DNA from: Apostichopus japonicus
Lineage: Eukaryota > Echinodermata > Holothuroidea > Aspidochirotida > Stichopodidae
Assembly: GCF_037975245.1 (NCBI RefSeq)
Contig: NC_092581.1
Span: 11,807,303-11,871,302, forward strand
DNA length: 64,000 bases
Direction of reading: 5' to 3'
Part shown: piece after piece, positions 52,500-64,000 of the stretch
Position numbering within the stretch: the stretch's first letter is position 1
How the letters are laid out: each line of letters starts with the position of its first letter
Made by a program: the position numbers and the translations under genes
Notes under the pieces: generated by a model
The model's database searches: none
The model's input: the letters and a program-made list of their open reading frames with translations, nothing else
What the model was told of the DNA's origin: nothing

Positions 52500-55400
52500 C
52501 CACTAATATCCAAGGATTTCCAAGTCAAGTCTTCCTTAGTGTATGCTACACTATAGATGACAATAAATTATAAATTCACACTCGAAGACTCGATTTCAGT
52601 AAAGACAAAAAAAAAAAAAAAACTTTACCATTAATGTTTATTATGAACAAATATCACTTCAACAGTTTATGGATTTGTGCGTGGTTCATTTACTGACATA
52701 TAAGTATTAGGAAAAGGTTTTTTTTTCGTGCCTTGTCATGAAAATTGTTCATAAGCACTATACTTGAAAGCCAAAGTTATTAATGGATATTGATAAGCAC
52801 ATGGTATATATAAAGTAGACAGTTACGTATACCTGTGGGCGTTTCATTAACGGATATACAAGCTTAATTCTTTGTACTTAAAATTTTCATAATTTTCCAA
52901 AGGCTATATGCTTTTATAGACACTCCATAGAAGACATCCATTACCATTTGTAATCGAAAAGTTGACATTTTTAAAACATGTTGCATTTTAAGGCCATAGA
53001 TTTCTCATTGATATGTTGCTTGTGATGAACTGAACTATAATGTGTGTTAGACTAAGTAGTCCAGCCACTTTGATTGACAAGCCACTAATATTTCAACGGT
53101 CATTTCTTAACAAAAATATGAAAAAACATGATATGGAAATACAATTTAGAATGAAAATGTACTATGTTGTGTAAACTAATGTTGTGCCTACTGTGTCATC
53201 CTTGAAATATGTCTCTAATGATATTAAACTGGATAGTAGAAAATGGGACACTTGTATGGCAAAGAAAGATAATACACTATGTAAGGTATATCGTATTCCT
53301 AGCTGGAGATATGGTCGAATGAACCAAAATAGGCTAGTATGTGACTGTCAATATCCTCAAGTCTTCCCTGGAATGGATCACACTAACTGGTCTGTGATGT
53401 CATCACGGCAAATGTTCTTTAAAACTTGTTTGCTTTCTTTATAATGATATTCTTGTCGATTTTTGCTTGAGACCTGATAACATTTGGAATGTTTGCGTAA
53501 ATAGCTTTCAAGGTGCTCTGTATTCCGAATATTATCAAACTCTAACTCTTTGTTTTTGTAGAAAAATTATATTCCTATTTGAATAAGTGATTTAAAATTA
53601 TATAAAGAAAATACAAAAACATTTTCAGCTGAATTGTCTTGATGACGTCATTCACTTTGCTGTTGCCAGATACAATCACAAATTAACACCAAGTTTGAAA
53701 AATAAATGCATATTTTTGCGATACAACAATATGATGAGGATTGTGAGTTTGACCTAAATATTACCAATCATTTATTTATAAAATAATCAACTTCAGCCAC
53801 CGGAAGTCCTTCTTATGAAGATGATCATTGTTACGATGAATCAGTATGATATAACATTCTTATAGTCTATTGTTTTAACACTACAGGGAGATGTAATTCA
53901 CGCACAACGTCAACGATTATAGATATCAAATGTCAATAAATATCTTAATGAAATCAGCTACAACATGATATGAATAACAACAATTAACGTCAATATAAAT
54001 GTCTTTGGATCTTTTAATGACAACTTTAACGAGAATATAAATGTCAACATTATATAGTATATAGAAACTGTTAGTGTGTGAGACATAGAGGCCTATAGTC
54101 TCCGGGTGTAGCAAAGCTGCATTTTGAATTGGGTTCTTACATTTTGTCACCCGGCATGAGACATGTATAGTGTTCAACCCCTCAATCGAACCAAGACCTC
54201 TTTATAGTTACAATCATTCTGTTATAAACCGTTTACCCCCAATGCAGATTAATATTTTGTGTGCCGCAAATTTGGTGTATTATTTTTTTTGTCTTTTTAA
54301 ATCTGATGCCCAACTTCTTCTTTTGATATGTGCTCTCTTTTTATTGACGTTTTTTTATATAAATTTAAAAAAAATTAAAAAGGTAAACGGTTATGTTTTT
54401 GAGGTATCTGGTATTTTTCTGGAAGTTTCATGTATATAGCTTATCCATGAAAAGTTCAACACTGTTAACATTCTCCCTTTAAAATATGAAAACAAACCTA
54501 AAAGCTTTCAGATCCTAAGGGCTCTATATACATCATCACAGATGACATAAAATGACAGCTGTCAGTCACGTGTGTTAAAAACAAGGATATCTCCCAAGTA
54601 AATGATATCTCAGTATATTTCTTATAGCTGTTTGTAGTTAATCCCAACGATATCTGTCATTAAAGCCAAAGATTATGGCTGGGTATGTGTTCCCCTACCC
54701 CTAATCCTAACACATGCAAGTTGGTTAAACAATCATCAACGAAATAATCGTCATGATTTCCTTGCCTATTATTAAAAAATAAAATAAAATATTGGGATGC
54801 GAAAGCCTGTGCAATAAAGTAATATGTGCCGTTATTAAGGAAAATGACAGTGAGAACCTGATATTAGCCAAACAATATTTTTAATTCACTGGCATTGTTT
54901 AGCAAGTGACTAAGATTGTGTAATTTTAAAACCTGTTTCCACAAGATGGTATACGACACATTCAAAATAAAAGATATAGCTTTGAAGCAAAGCAAGCAAC
55001 CCCCCTCCCCCATTTATCATTCGTTTTATTTAATATTAGAATTGAATATTGGTGTCAATCATGACGTAGATATGATGAAGACACATAGCCCGATGAGATT
55101 TCAAATCTTACCACCAGATGAAATTCCTTCGTTTTCTCTATACATGAAAAAAACAACATTTAGAACAAATATCGAAAGATGATACCAAGAATTGTATTCC
55201 TCTGGGAAAACACTCTCCCGTCGTATTATTGACACATTTCGCCTTCAATAGTATGTTTACGAAGTGAGCCTAGATGCTGTATATAACCCCCTTCAGGCGA
55301 TTCACACAACATTGCTTGAATAACGATGACAGTCATGCACAAAGAAAATGAATCCTAAGCAAACCATCAATGATCTGTCGGATATGACAGAGAACGGCTG

Positions 55401-56479
55401 ATTTACACTATTCATGTATAAATACAACATCTCGCAACCAACCCGTCGTTCAATTTTTTGAATTTGATGTAAGTGTTTTTGTCGCCTGAGTCCAGTTCGA
55501 TTAAGTTGGATATCTCAATGTTTTCGTTGCAGGGATAAAGTGTTAAGGGCTTAAAGGTATACATCTTGGGTTTTTTCTTAGTTTGCCACACTATCCATAG
55601 TGGTAGCACAATATAGTCAAGGAAAGATTTATTTATCTCAACAAAATAAATCTAAAACTTGGCTCCATCACATTGGAATCCATTTGCTTCTCAAAGTGTT
55701 GTTGAGGGGGGGGGGGGGGGTGAGAGGGACTTTATAACTCACAGTGAGTCTGAGTTCCATCGTTTCGTTTCATTTGTGTGAGGATGCAGTTTATAAACGT
55801 AAGATTTAAACAAAATATAGGGGTACTTGTCTTTATTGACTCTCCATTCAGGGCTCCACACAACGAAAAGTGTGGGGGATGCTTAAAGGGCCCCAGGCTT
55901 GCCGCGCTGGGTCCCCAATCGACGCCCAAGCTGCACCATATATCTCACCACTGTGTAGCGCTGATATCAGACCTAGCTTTAAAGGTTTATAAAGAAAACG
56001 ATTAAAACCTAGTACTTTGTGAGATACATCATTTTATGTAGTAACCAAAATTAAACGGCCGGGTAATAAGCCGCCATGTTGGTAAACGGTATGGTATGGT
56101 TCTAACCATATACATTATTAAGCCTTATCAAATTATGTGTGAATATACGGTAACTTATATTTTGATACCGATGGAACAATGTTATAGAAAGCAACTCGAA
56201 ACAGCTCTTATTTTCATAAACACTTGAATTTGGATACACATCGATAGCGATCTATTAAAAACCTTTGGTTTCTTTTATAGTCGTGTTTACAAATTTAATG
56301 GAAATTTAGGTCGACTTGTTTGTCACTAAGCTGTACGTAGGTGTTCGTTTGGGATGCTTTCCCAGCCCATCAATATGTTCGATAAGTAAATAAATCATTC
56401 AAAAATAAGACATTTTTATTTTTATTTTTGGCAAATATGGTTTAATTGTTTTGGTTCAGACTAAGTGTGTGTACAGCAG

Positions 56480-56720
56480 ATTATTAGTACGAGTTTGTCA
56501 ATACCGGGTACGAGTACAACTATAGAATTACACCGAATTGGTATGAGTACAAAAACGAGTACTCGGTCCTGGACGCACCGTGCAACTACTATGCAAGTAC
56601 GTAGTCTTGCATTAGTATATCTTTACTATATTCCAAAATCTCCCAGGTACGAATAAGAGTAAAAATCTATGACTGCGACTACGAATGAGTACACGCAACT
56701 ATACTATAGAATCAGAGTAC
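56480..56720. repeat. Degenerate GAGTAC-rich patch
   Basis: Repeated ACGAGTAC, GAGTACTCG, GAATGAGTAC and similar words, in both orientations, over ~240 bp. It resembles the palindromic-word interiors of the TIR elements elsewhere in this window, but termini could not be paired. Confidence 0.5.
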
Positions 56721-57103
56721 AATGAACTTGTTACAAGTCTAGACACAGCTACATCATATGTACATCTCATAACGAGGCCACATATGCCTTACATCGATGG
56801 TGACCAAGTTTCTTGTTTAAATTATTGTCTCTATTTCACGTCATTTCCTATTTGATTTAATCAGAATAACACTGGCCATGATTTCTCTTCCGGTATTTCC
56901 TTACCAAGGATATTTTCTGACCAATTTAACCCTGGTTTATTGGTTTATATATCAAATCACCCATATCCACGTATTTTATGGCTACTGCAGTTGGTTTGTT
57001 AACTTCCTATTGCCAAAAGGACAGAGCCGTTGTTAGAGGTTTTAGCCCAAGAGAGTCTTACTGACCTATGGTATATCTAACAAGATTTACTACACTAAAT
57101 TCA

Positions 57104-57465
57104 ATTACGTTACGACAGACCGAGTTCCATTATGTGGCATGCCTAGTTCCATTACCCTACGACAGACCGAGTTCCATTACGTTACGACAGACCGAGTTCC
57201 ATTTACGTTACGACAGACCGAGTTCCATTACGTTACGACAGACCGAGTTCCATTATGTGGCATGCCTAGTCCCATTACCTTACGACAGATCGAGTTCCAT
57301 TTACGTTACGACAGACCGAGTTCCAGTATGTGGCATGCCTATTTCCATTACGTTACGACGGACCAAGTTCCATTACGTTACGACAGACCGAGTTCCATTA
57401 CGTTACGACAGACCGAGTTCCAGTATGTGACATACCTAGTTCCATTATGTTACTGCAGAACGAGT
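57104..57465. repeat. ~25 bp minisatellite next to the exon 2 acceptor
   Basis: The unit is about 25 bp (ACGTTACGACAGACCGAG followed by TTCCATT). A 22 bp variant has TGTGGCATGCCTAG in place of the middle. There are about 14-15 copies, ending ~95 bp before the splice acceptor at 57561. Because 25 is not a multiple of 3, the apparent ORFs cycle through frames (ITLRQTEF, YVTTDRVP); they are not coding. Confidence 0.95.
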
Positions 57466-57561
57466 TCTTCTATGTTACTGCATACATCTCTCTTTGGTAG
57501 AGCCAAAGGCTGCCTAGTTTTACATATCGCCATTGCTGTTTATCGCTTCCTTTATCCACAG

Positions 57562-57724
57562 ACTGGCAACAAAAAGGCCGCACCTGGCGGGAACCGACCA
57601 AGATCGAGAAACCGCAGAAAACATTCGCAAACAATGGTTACATCAAGGGTTCGATTCCGCGAGACTCTACCCGTATGATGTTCTGTTGCAATATCCCCCC
57701 ATGAAGAAGGGTGAAGAAAATAGG
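57562..57724 (+). CDS. NAALAD2-like: NAALADase-like gene, exon 2: PHLAGT block
   Basis: Acceptor TTTATCCACAG at 57551-57561; donor AGG|GTCAGT after 57724. The first base completes the Arg codon of exon 1, then LATKRPHLAGTDQDRETAEN, IRKQWLHQGFDSARLYPYDV and LLQYPPMKKGEENR. This is one of the clearest family signatures: human FOLH1 has PHLAGTEQNFQLAKQIQSQW and YDVLLSYP in the same spacing. The segment forms the N-terminal part of the ectodomain, which packs against the peptidase domain. The exon ends in phase 0, matching the start of exon 3. Confidence 0.92.
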
Positions 57725-58104
57725 GTCAGTCGTTATCAATAACAGAGATTGCATTACTTCAATTGGGGGAATGTACAGTGGGACCAGAAAGGGGGTAGGA
57801 GGGCTGGATGGAAATAGGGAGATAGGCTAATGGTTGCCATACTTGCCTGTTTGTCTTGGAAAGGTAAAACTGTTATCACTATGACTAGACGTATCACTCG
57901 TATGGGATCGCATCCAGCCTAGCCTATTTGCATATAAGAATCTGGGATAAAGTTGTTTTTGTCATTATCTGTTTGAGCTAATTGTCAGCTGATCATTTCA
58001 AATTTTGAATAGATCATAACGTTCCCATACGACACATTTCATTCGTAACATGATGAAACCTGATGAAAGACGGGATATGGTTGTGAAATACAACAACTGT
58101 GGCT

Positions 58105-58265
58105 TTGAGTCGAAATGACTTGTATCAAGTGATGTAACGAGTTATGACTTGAGTCACTAAATTTCGATCGAACTCAAGTTTTTTCCCCAATTGAGATAAT
58201 ACAGTGACTCGAGTCAATGACTCGATTCTAGTCAGGAAATTACTCATTTCGTCCTGACTCTTGAC
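58105..58265. repeat. Degenerate ACTCGAGTCA-rich patch in intron 2
   Basis: TGACTTGAGTCA, TGACTCGAGTCAATGACTCG, ATTCTAGTCAGG and related words recur in both orientations. It looks like another palindromic-word repeat, with no resolvable termini. Confidence 0.45.
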
Positions 58266-58972
58266 CTTCTTGTGTCGACCTTCTCTGTCAACTTGTCTTA
58301 CGTCATCATTAGAGTAGTTGTTCTGCGATTTTGCTGTTTCTGGTTATATTTATATAGGGACTATATTTGAACATTTCTGAGTAGCTCTTTGCACATGTTT
58401 TTAATAGTTTAATAGGCTATGGAAAAGTGTCTGAGCTACAAAAGTTTTGGAATCGGAGGAATAGTTCATTACTAGCCATACCGTATTGAATTTATTTTTT
58501 TGTAAATATTCGAAAGGTTTGGTAAAATTGTTGACCAATTCAAAACGCTACATTTAAAGCCTACGTCCATTGCATGGGTACAGCCATTTTTGACATTGAC
58601 TTTTATCTTAACATTCGCCATCATGTTGTTATTTGTTGTGCAATTTTCCACATCAAAGAAGAAGAATCTAATGGTAACCAAGATTACATTACTGTTGCAC
58701 CAGAGTTTCATCAAAGCATAACACTTTTCACTCCTTTTGATTTACCCGTATGTCTATATAAAGTGTACATATTGCACATTCATTCATTATTTACATATGA
58801 TCTAAAATTATGCATGTAAAAGTTAGGAGTTTTTTCTTCTTTTTGTTATTATTTGTGTACTGCAATAAATCTCTCACAGAGAGAATCATAAAGGAGCCGG
58901 GACGAACCGATCCACTCCATTTAAATATCCCGCATGTGATGATTATGTATCGTTTTATTGTTAAATTAACAG

Positions 58973-59110
58973 GTTGAAATTATAAGTGACAATGAAAAGG
59001 AGCCAATATTTCGATCGGCACGAAGACCGGATAGCTTTGGAGAAGAAGAATTGGAGCAAGAAGACATCGTCTTACCTTATAGCGCTTACTCTGCGAATGG
59101 TGACGTCACG
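58973..59110 (+). CDS. NAALAD2-like: NAALADase-like gene, exon 3
   Basis: Acceptor AAATTAACAG (AG at 58971-58972), donor ACG|GTAAGC after 59110; 46 whole codons, phase 0 at both ends. It reads VEIISDNEKEPIFRSARRPD, SFGEEELEQEDIVLPYSAYS and ANGDVT. In family members this stretch carries the linker after YDVLLxYP, with an acidic or loop region and then VxPFSAFSPxG; IVLPYSAYSANG is the equivalent. The middle is more acidic (EEELEQED) than in the vertebrate proteins. Confidence 0.88.
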
Positions 59111-59789
59111 GTAAGCTATATACACCGTCAGGACATAGCTAAGTTCATCTGGTCATGCACTTGTTTTGCATTCAGTCTGAGGACTTGAACAAAAGAAAAC
59201 CAAAGTCCACAGAAATCATTTGAAACGAATCACCACGTTCTCCGAAGAATTCTATTGTTAATTGGTATTGTGGACGTTTATGTATTTAGATTCGAACAAT
59301 GACAAAAATACAATGGAGCTGAATGTGAAACACACCTGGGTGTGTAAAAATGTTCATAGTAAACAGTAGACTGCTCACCAACATTCAACCTCATCATGTG
59401 TAGTACCTATTCCCTTTCTAATGTATACTCGTGATACTCATTTGTGACATGGTGATACGGTTAGCCTCGCTGTAATTGTGACCAGGATTGAAAGGGGAAC
59501 CAGGTTGTTTGGTTAGTTGTTTGGTTAGTGGTTGTTTAGTGCTCAGTGTCCATCTTGTGTGATTTTTCTTAAACCTTTGACCGAGATTATGTTCAGTAGC
59601 TAGTTCCTTTAGAAGATATATTCGTGATATTTCATTTCACGTAACACTCTTATGATCATATGGAGAATTGGGATGGGATTTTAAAGTTCATTTCTGGAAA
59701 CAAAATATCATATAATGCTGGACAATACGAGAAAGGGAAATATCAGAATGTGAAGCTATATATAAATTTGGTGAACATATACCTAAATA

Positions 59790-60500
59790 AATATTAGCAT
59801 ACATGTGAATAGAAGTAAACATGTAATAAAGAGAAGTGAATATGGGAATAGAGGTGAACGTATGAGAATAGCATTGAACATGAATCTGAAAAAAGTAAAC
59901 ATATAACAGAAAAGAATTGAACATGTAACTGAACTGAAAAGACGTGAAGAAGTATCTCAAGAGTAGTTAATATGTATCATAAGAAAAGTGAACATGTATC
60001 TCAAGAGAAGTGAACATGCATGTATCTAACAAGAAGTGAATATGTATCTCAAGAGAAGTGAATACAAAGAAGTGAAGATGTAACTCAAAAGAAGGAACAT
60101 GTACCTCAAAAATTAAGTGAACATGAATCTAATAAGAAGTGAAGATGTATCTCAAAAGAAGTGAATATTTATCTCAAAAGAAGTGATCATGTATCCGAAA
60201 AGAGATGTTAATATATTCTCAACTAGAAGTGTGAATTTGATGAACACAAATATAAGAATAGAAGTGAACAATGTAAATGAAAAGAAGTGAACATTCGTCT
60301 GAAAAGCATTAAAATATGTTTAAGGAGAAAAGAAGTGAACACATATGTGAGAATAGAAATGACCATGTAAATGAAAAGATGTGATCATGTATGAATAGAA
60401 GGGAATATGTGTATTAGAATAGAAGTGAATATATATATGAAGAGAAGTGATCTTCATATGTATGAATCGAAGTGAACATAAACATGAAGAGAAAATGAGA
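59790..60500. repeat. Degenerate ~20-24 bp minisatellite in intron 3
   Basis: Thirty or so imperfect copies of a purine-rich word such as AGAAGTGAACATGTATCTCA and AAAAGAAGTGAAGATGTA. The period wanders between about 18 and 26 bp. It fills most of the intron between exons 3 and 4 and is non-coding. Confidence 0.85.
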
Positions 60501-60581
60501 AATTACGGAAAGAAAGCTATCACTGAGATAGTAGCGTATCGTTCAGCCTAATGAATATGTATTTTTACCGTTCCCTTCCAG

Positions 60582-60716
60582 GGTGAACCTGTTTATGTAA
60601 ACTACGGGTCTTTAGAAGATTACCAGTACCTACAATCAAATCTCACACCAGGGATCAATTTTACTGGAAAAATTGTTATTTGCAGATTGCATAATATACC
60701 ATCACATATTTTAGCA
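60582..60716 (+). CDS. NAALAD2-like: NAALADase-like gene, exon 4: start of the protease-associated domain
   Basis: Acceptor TTCCCTTCCAG (AG at 60580-60581), donor GCA|GTAAGT after 60716; 45 codons, phase 0/0. It reads GEPVYVNYGSLEDYQYLQSN, LTPGINFTGKIVICRLHNIP and SHILA. GEPVYVNYGSLEDY matches the family block GDLVYVNYARTEDF, and FTGKIVICR matches CSGKIVIAR, the beginning of the PA/apical domain. Where human FOLH1 has KVFRGNK, with the Arg that contacts the substrate's glutamate, this protein has NIPSHIL, one residue shorter and with no Arg. Two possible N-glycosylation sites are NLT, followed by P and so unlikely, and NFT. Confidence 0.9.
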
Positions 60717-60778
60717 GTAAGTATATGGAAGTTTTTCAAAGTTTAATATCGACATGTCATATTCCACACGTTAACCGG

Positions 60779-60805
60779 CATATTTATATATATATATATT
60801 TATAA

Positions 60806-60871
<66 letters not shown>
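60779..60871. repeat. (TA)n microsatellite in intron 4
   Basis: TA tract with TTTATAAATA and ACATA interruptions; intronic. Confidence 0.97.
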
Positions 60872-60875
<4 letters not shown>

Positions 60876-61019
60876 GAAAACCAGGAGTAATATTTTAGAA
60901 AATATATTGGAATTTTCATTTCCCCTAGAACCTTCGTCAGCAATACTTGACAGTGGAATGAAAAGTACAATGAAAAGTACATTACTCCTTTTTGTCAATT
61001 ATGAGTCATATCTTATTTC

Positions 61020-61380
61020 TCTGGTATAATATATTTCGTTGTAATATTAAAAGCCCCGCTCAGTAGGTATCTGTAACATATGTAAGATGATATCACAATG
61101 GTAGAATTGAAGCCCAAAGGTTTTACTTGGTCGTTTTGTCTTGATAACGCTTTCTCTGTGCTACTTTTCCCCTTGAAACATGTTAGCACTTTCCACATTC
61201 AAACACATATAGCTCGTTCGTTATAATATTGCAAGCCCCGCTCAATACGTACCTGTGGCATGTGAAAGATGATATCACAATGATACAAGTAGAATTGAAA
61301 CACAAAGGTTGTACTTGGTTGTTGTGTCTTAACAATGCTTTCTCCTGGTTATTTCCCCCTTGAAACATGTTAGCACTATC
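61020..61380. repeat. Direct duplication of ~165 bp in intron 4
   Basis: Two blocks share TATAATATT, AAGCCCCGCTCA, ATGATATCACAATG, AGAATTGAA and CCCTTGAAACATGTTAGCAC. The first spans about 61025-61195 and the second about 61210-61375. They are roughly 80-85% identical by eye. Confidence 0.85.
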
Positions 61381-61448
61381 TAAATGCTTCCTTTAATCCC
61401 GTTCGACTTTCTGACCTTATTCGAACTTATTCAAATTTCATCCATCAG

Positions 61449-61629
61449 GTCGCTGAAATGATGAAGGTCGCCGCAATAATACTATATCCTGACCCTGCCG
61501 ATAAATCGACTTCATCTGACTTGGGGAAACCATATCCAAATGGGCCATATCTACCAAAGACAGCCGCGGTATTTGGGTCCTTGCTCAGTGAAATAGGTGA
61601 CCCTCTGACACCAGGGTACCCAGCCACGG
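61449..61629 (+). CDS. NAALAD2-like: NAALADase-like gene, exon 5: protease-associated domain
   Basis: Acceptor TCATCCATCAG (AG at 61447-61448), donor CGG|GTAAGC after 61629; 60 codons plus one base, phase 0 to phase 1. It reads [40 protein letters not shown] and [36 protein letters not shown] and the diagnostic [10 protein letters not shown] are the PA-domain hallmarks (human: [27 protein letters not shown]). The residue after GYPA is Thr rather than the substrate-contacting Asn. The zinc-binding peptidase domain should follow in exons beyond the window. The gene is therefore partial here. Confidence 0.93.
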
Positions 61630-64000
61630 GTAAGCATGATAGACGATTTTATTGATTTATTGTTATTTTTTAAAATAAAATTAAATACGGCATTTAGTGA
61701 CTCTTTTGAAAAGAATGGTCAAATCATCCCATGCATGCAAAAATTCATGTTAAAGGATGACCTTAGTTAGAATTTTATGCGATAAATTGTTTTCCCCTTC
61801 CCCTCCCCCTCCCCCCCCCCCCAAAAAAAGAGAAGTTAGGAAAATATGAGTGTAAGTAATGTTTTTATATGTTTTCCGGTTTTCAAGATATTCACCTTGA
61901 AAATTTGATTAATTTCTGGCATGCTCCTTTAAGGCTAGATTGATGTGTAGGTTCCTCATTACAGACCTTAATGTTCATTCTTTCTCCTCCTCCTTCTACT
62001 TCTTCTTTTTTTAAATTATAATATGTCAACCAAAACATGTTGGATGGCTTTCAACGTAAATGAGCCATTAGATACACATCCTAAAAGTGTCAATTTAGGC
62101 TATAAAAAGTCTTATTATCAGTAGTGTTGTGTTGTGTTGCATCTTAGCTACTGACCTTAGGGTCTGTGCAATAGTCATTTTTTGATGAACCTCAGCTCTT
62201 TAAAGGGTCGTTTCCTCACATATTAAAAGTGTTGTAGAAATACAACCTCGATAACAGTGGTTTACAATACTCTACAACATATCAAACTTAATTTTGTTTC
62301 CTAGAGTCATCCTTTAAAGGTCATCCAGTATTACCACCATATATGCTAGAACTTAGGCCTATCTTGATATTCAGATATTGGTCACCCATGGTCAAATGTC
62401 TACCCCCATTTTACTGCCTTGCACGTGAATGAATAGTTGTTATTCCATACTGAGATATGTAGTTGTCTATTTTTAATACCCCTAAATGCCCTTTGAAAAC
62501 TTGTAGAAGAATCGGAAACTCCAGGTATTAGCATGATTGACAACTTGTAGAAAATATCTAGCAACTTGTAAAATCTGCGGCTAATTGATGTTGCTGGCGT
62601 CTTTGATGTAACATTATATCATATGGTCCTAGGCTGTCTTTAGTGTAATGGTATAGCTATAGTGTGATGATAAGGCCTGTATACGTTCAATCGATTCACA
62701 ACCAGATAAGTAGTCTATGCAATAGCTAACTCATATATAGTCTACTCACCCCTTAATGTTCCTTACATTCCATTAGTTTATTTAATGTAACTCAATGTCG
62801 TATGTGATTGTGTGCATATAGACAATCCAGCTGTCCCTAAATAAAGAAATATAAATTACTAACAAAATATACTTTTAAACAAATTAGAAAAAAAGACGTG
62901 CAGTCTGTTACTTTAAGGGTAAACGCTCATTAAATGCCTATAGGTGTTAATTAACACTCTATAAAAACAAAGCAATTGATCGAGACTGATAAATCATTAT
63001 GTCAGTTGGACTTTATCTATTTTCACAAGTTAACCTTTCATACTGCTTTTAAGATCATAATTAAAAACTCAATATAAACATAATTATCCACTAGGCCGAT
63101 GCATCATTATGTCAGGTTTACTGCAACTATTTTTTTTCTTCATGAGGTAACCCGTTCTGTTTTGTGTTTTGGTTCTACCTCGATTATATACAATATACGG
63201 TTATATTAACATTCGTGTTTAATCGGTTAGTCATATACCAACACCACAAGGGCATGATGGAATCAAATAGCTGAAATTCCTTCTCCCTCATCACATGGAT
63301 GTATACCAAGTCATTTAATTTACCATTCGTTTTTATATTGGGATTATTTATAAACTATTCTTTTTAATATTAGCATATACATTCTATTTAGTTGGTCGTT
63401 TGCATTCACCCCTGTAGCATATTAATAACACCCGCGCTCTTGCACAGTAAGTGTGTATATATGTGTTAAACATCCGTAAAACACATTGGTAGACTCTCAA
63501 CCCATTCTCATCACCGATCCGTTCTACTTTATTTGATAACATCTCCACAAGAACATGACCGAGTCAGGTGATTTCGCTACATGTTAATCCATTCATATGA
63601 ATTTGTCTTCGGGTGGTTTTAGTGATAGATGATGTTAAAAACAAATTTTCTGAGGAAATTGTAGTTGGACTCGCTTAATGAAACAATATTAGATGGACAG
63701 GCAATTTGAAACTAGGTCAAAGAGAGAGAGAGAGAGAGGTGGAGAGATAGAAAGAAAATATCACTGGTTCATATTTGGTATGTGGAGACGTAAGGACTTT
63801 GCTCAACGTACATTCGTTTCAAACTTGAGAATGACTTTGTGTTAGGCTACATTACTTGTGTATCAGGTGTGTGTTAGGCAAGGTCAATAATCAGTATTAG
63901 TGTGTAATTGTGTTCATGCAAACATACAAGGGAACATAGTGTGTTGTCTATTGACGTCAGAGGCAGATCCACTGGAGAGGGAGGAGAGGTTAAACATGAT
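61630..64000 (+). other. Intron 5 (incomplete), no exon seen
   Basis: Begins GTAAGC. No stretch resembles the next family block (YAYR, then LPSIPVHPIGY). Contains a C-run at 61805-61822, a poly-pyrimidine patch at 61981-62012 and an AG run at 63721-63738. The last bases (AGAGGCAGATCCACTGG) may be the start of another repeat cut by the window edge. Confidence 0.6.

Noticed and set aside
57068-57678. ORFs of 120 and 179 codons with repeated ITLRQTEFHYV
   Set aside because: Frame-cycling translation of the 25 bp minisatellite; only the last part overlaps real exon 2.

Overview
The window is animal nuclear DNA: AT-rich, intron-containing and densely packed with transposable elements. No bacterial, organellar or viral layout is visible. 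A deuterostome marine invertebrate, most likely an echinoderm (perhaps a sea cucumber), fits best. The reasons are a CR1-type LINE with a PHD finger and a degenerate 2A-like segment, a Penelope-like element, many small hAT-type elements with C-tracts, recurrent TAGGCCT motifs, and many (TA)n tracts. The organism call is an inference, not a proof.

The one host gene I can read with confidence is on the + strand from 47111 to beyond the right edge. Five coding exons (47111-47301, 57562-57724, 58973-59110, 60582-60716, 61449-61629) join in compatible phases. They encode the N-terminal ~270 residues of a NAALADase / glutamate carboxypeptidase II-like protein: short cytosolic tail, signal anchor, linker and protease-associated (apical) domain. 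The zinc peptidase domain must lie past 64000. Three weaker first-exon candidates are recorded at 2949-3047 (-), 20424-20437 (+) and 41555-41621 (+).

Left third (1-25000): a four-copy ~400 bp tandem repeat (1-1537); a CCGG-palindrome-filled hAT MITE with a perfect 8-bp target duplication (3852-4248); a SINE/LINE-tail-like repeat (about 5030-5690); a Gypsy pol remnant (about 11026-11432); two copies of a TTAA-flanked MITE (11497-11865 and 19042 to about 19310); a decayed CR1-like LINE on the minus strand (about 13112-17335) with a 300 bp hAT element nested in it (14743-15042); a related hAT MITE (17484-17861); and a 771 bp hAT element (22440-23210).

Middle third (25000-45000): a Penelope-like retroelement (about 25019-31600) is split by a ~3.75 kb CACTG-ended DNA transposon (26144-29889) with dense subterminal TTAGTC/GACTAA arrays. 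The Penelope element carries two unusual RNA-level signals. One is a perfect match to the metazoan histone-mRNA 3' stem-loop, with a U7-type purine element after it, directly behind its first ORF. The other is a type I hammerhead ribozyme fold downstream of the RT ORF. Next come a long-TIR foldback element (31784-32487), a palindromic element built from AGATATCT/GAATTC units (36199-36817), a 70 bp tandem repeat (37414-37625), and a foldback transposon with a perfect 8-bp duplication and triplicated 16-bp units in both ends (38883-39486).

Right third (45000-64000): an E-box/CRE-like site cluster (45573-45737) about 1.4 kb upstream of the NAALADase-like ATG, then the gene. Its introns carry (TA)n tracts, a 25 bp minisatellite beside the exon 2 acceptor, and a degenerate ~20 bp minisatellite in intron 3. 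The strongest candidates for something undescribed are the histone-type 3' end signal inside a Penelope-like element and the palindrome-expanded TIR elements at 36.2-36.8 kb and 38.9-39.5 kb.
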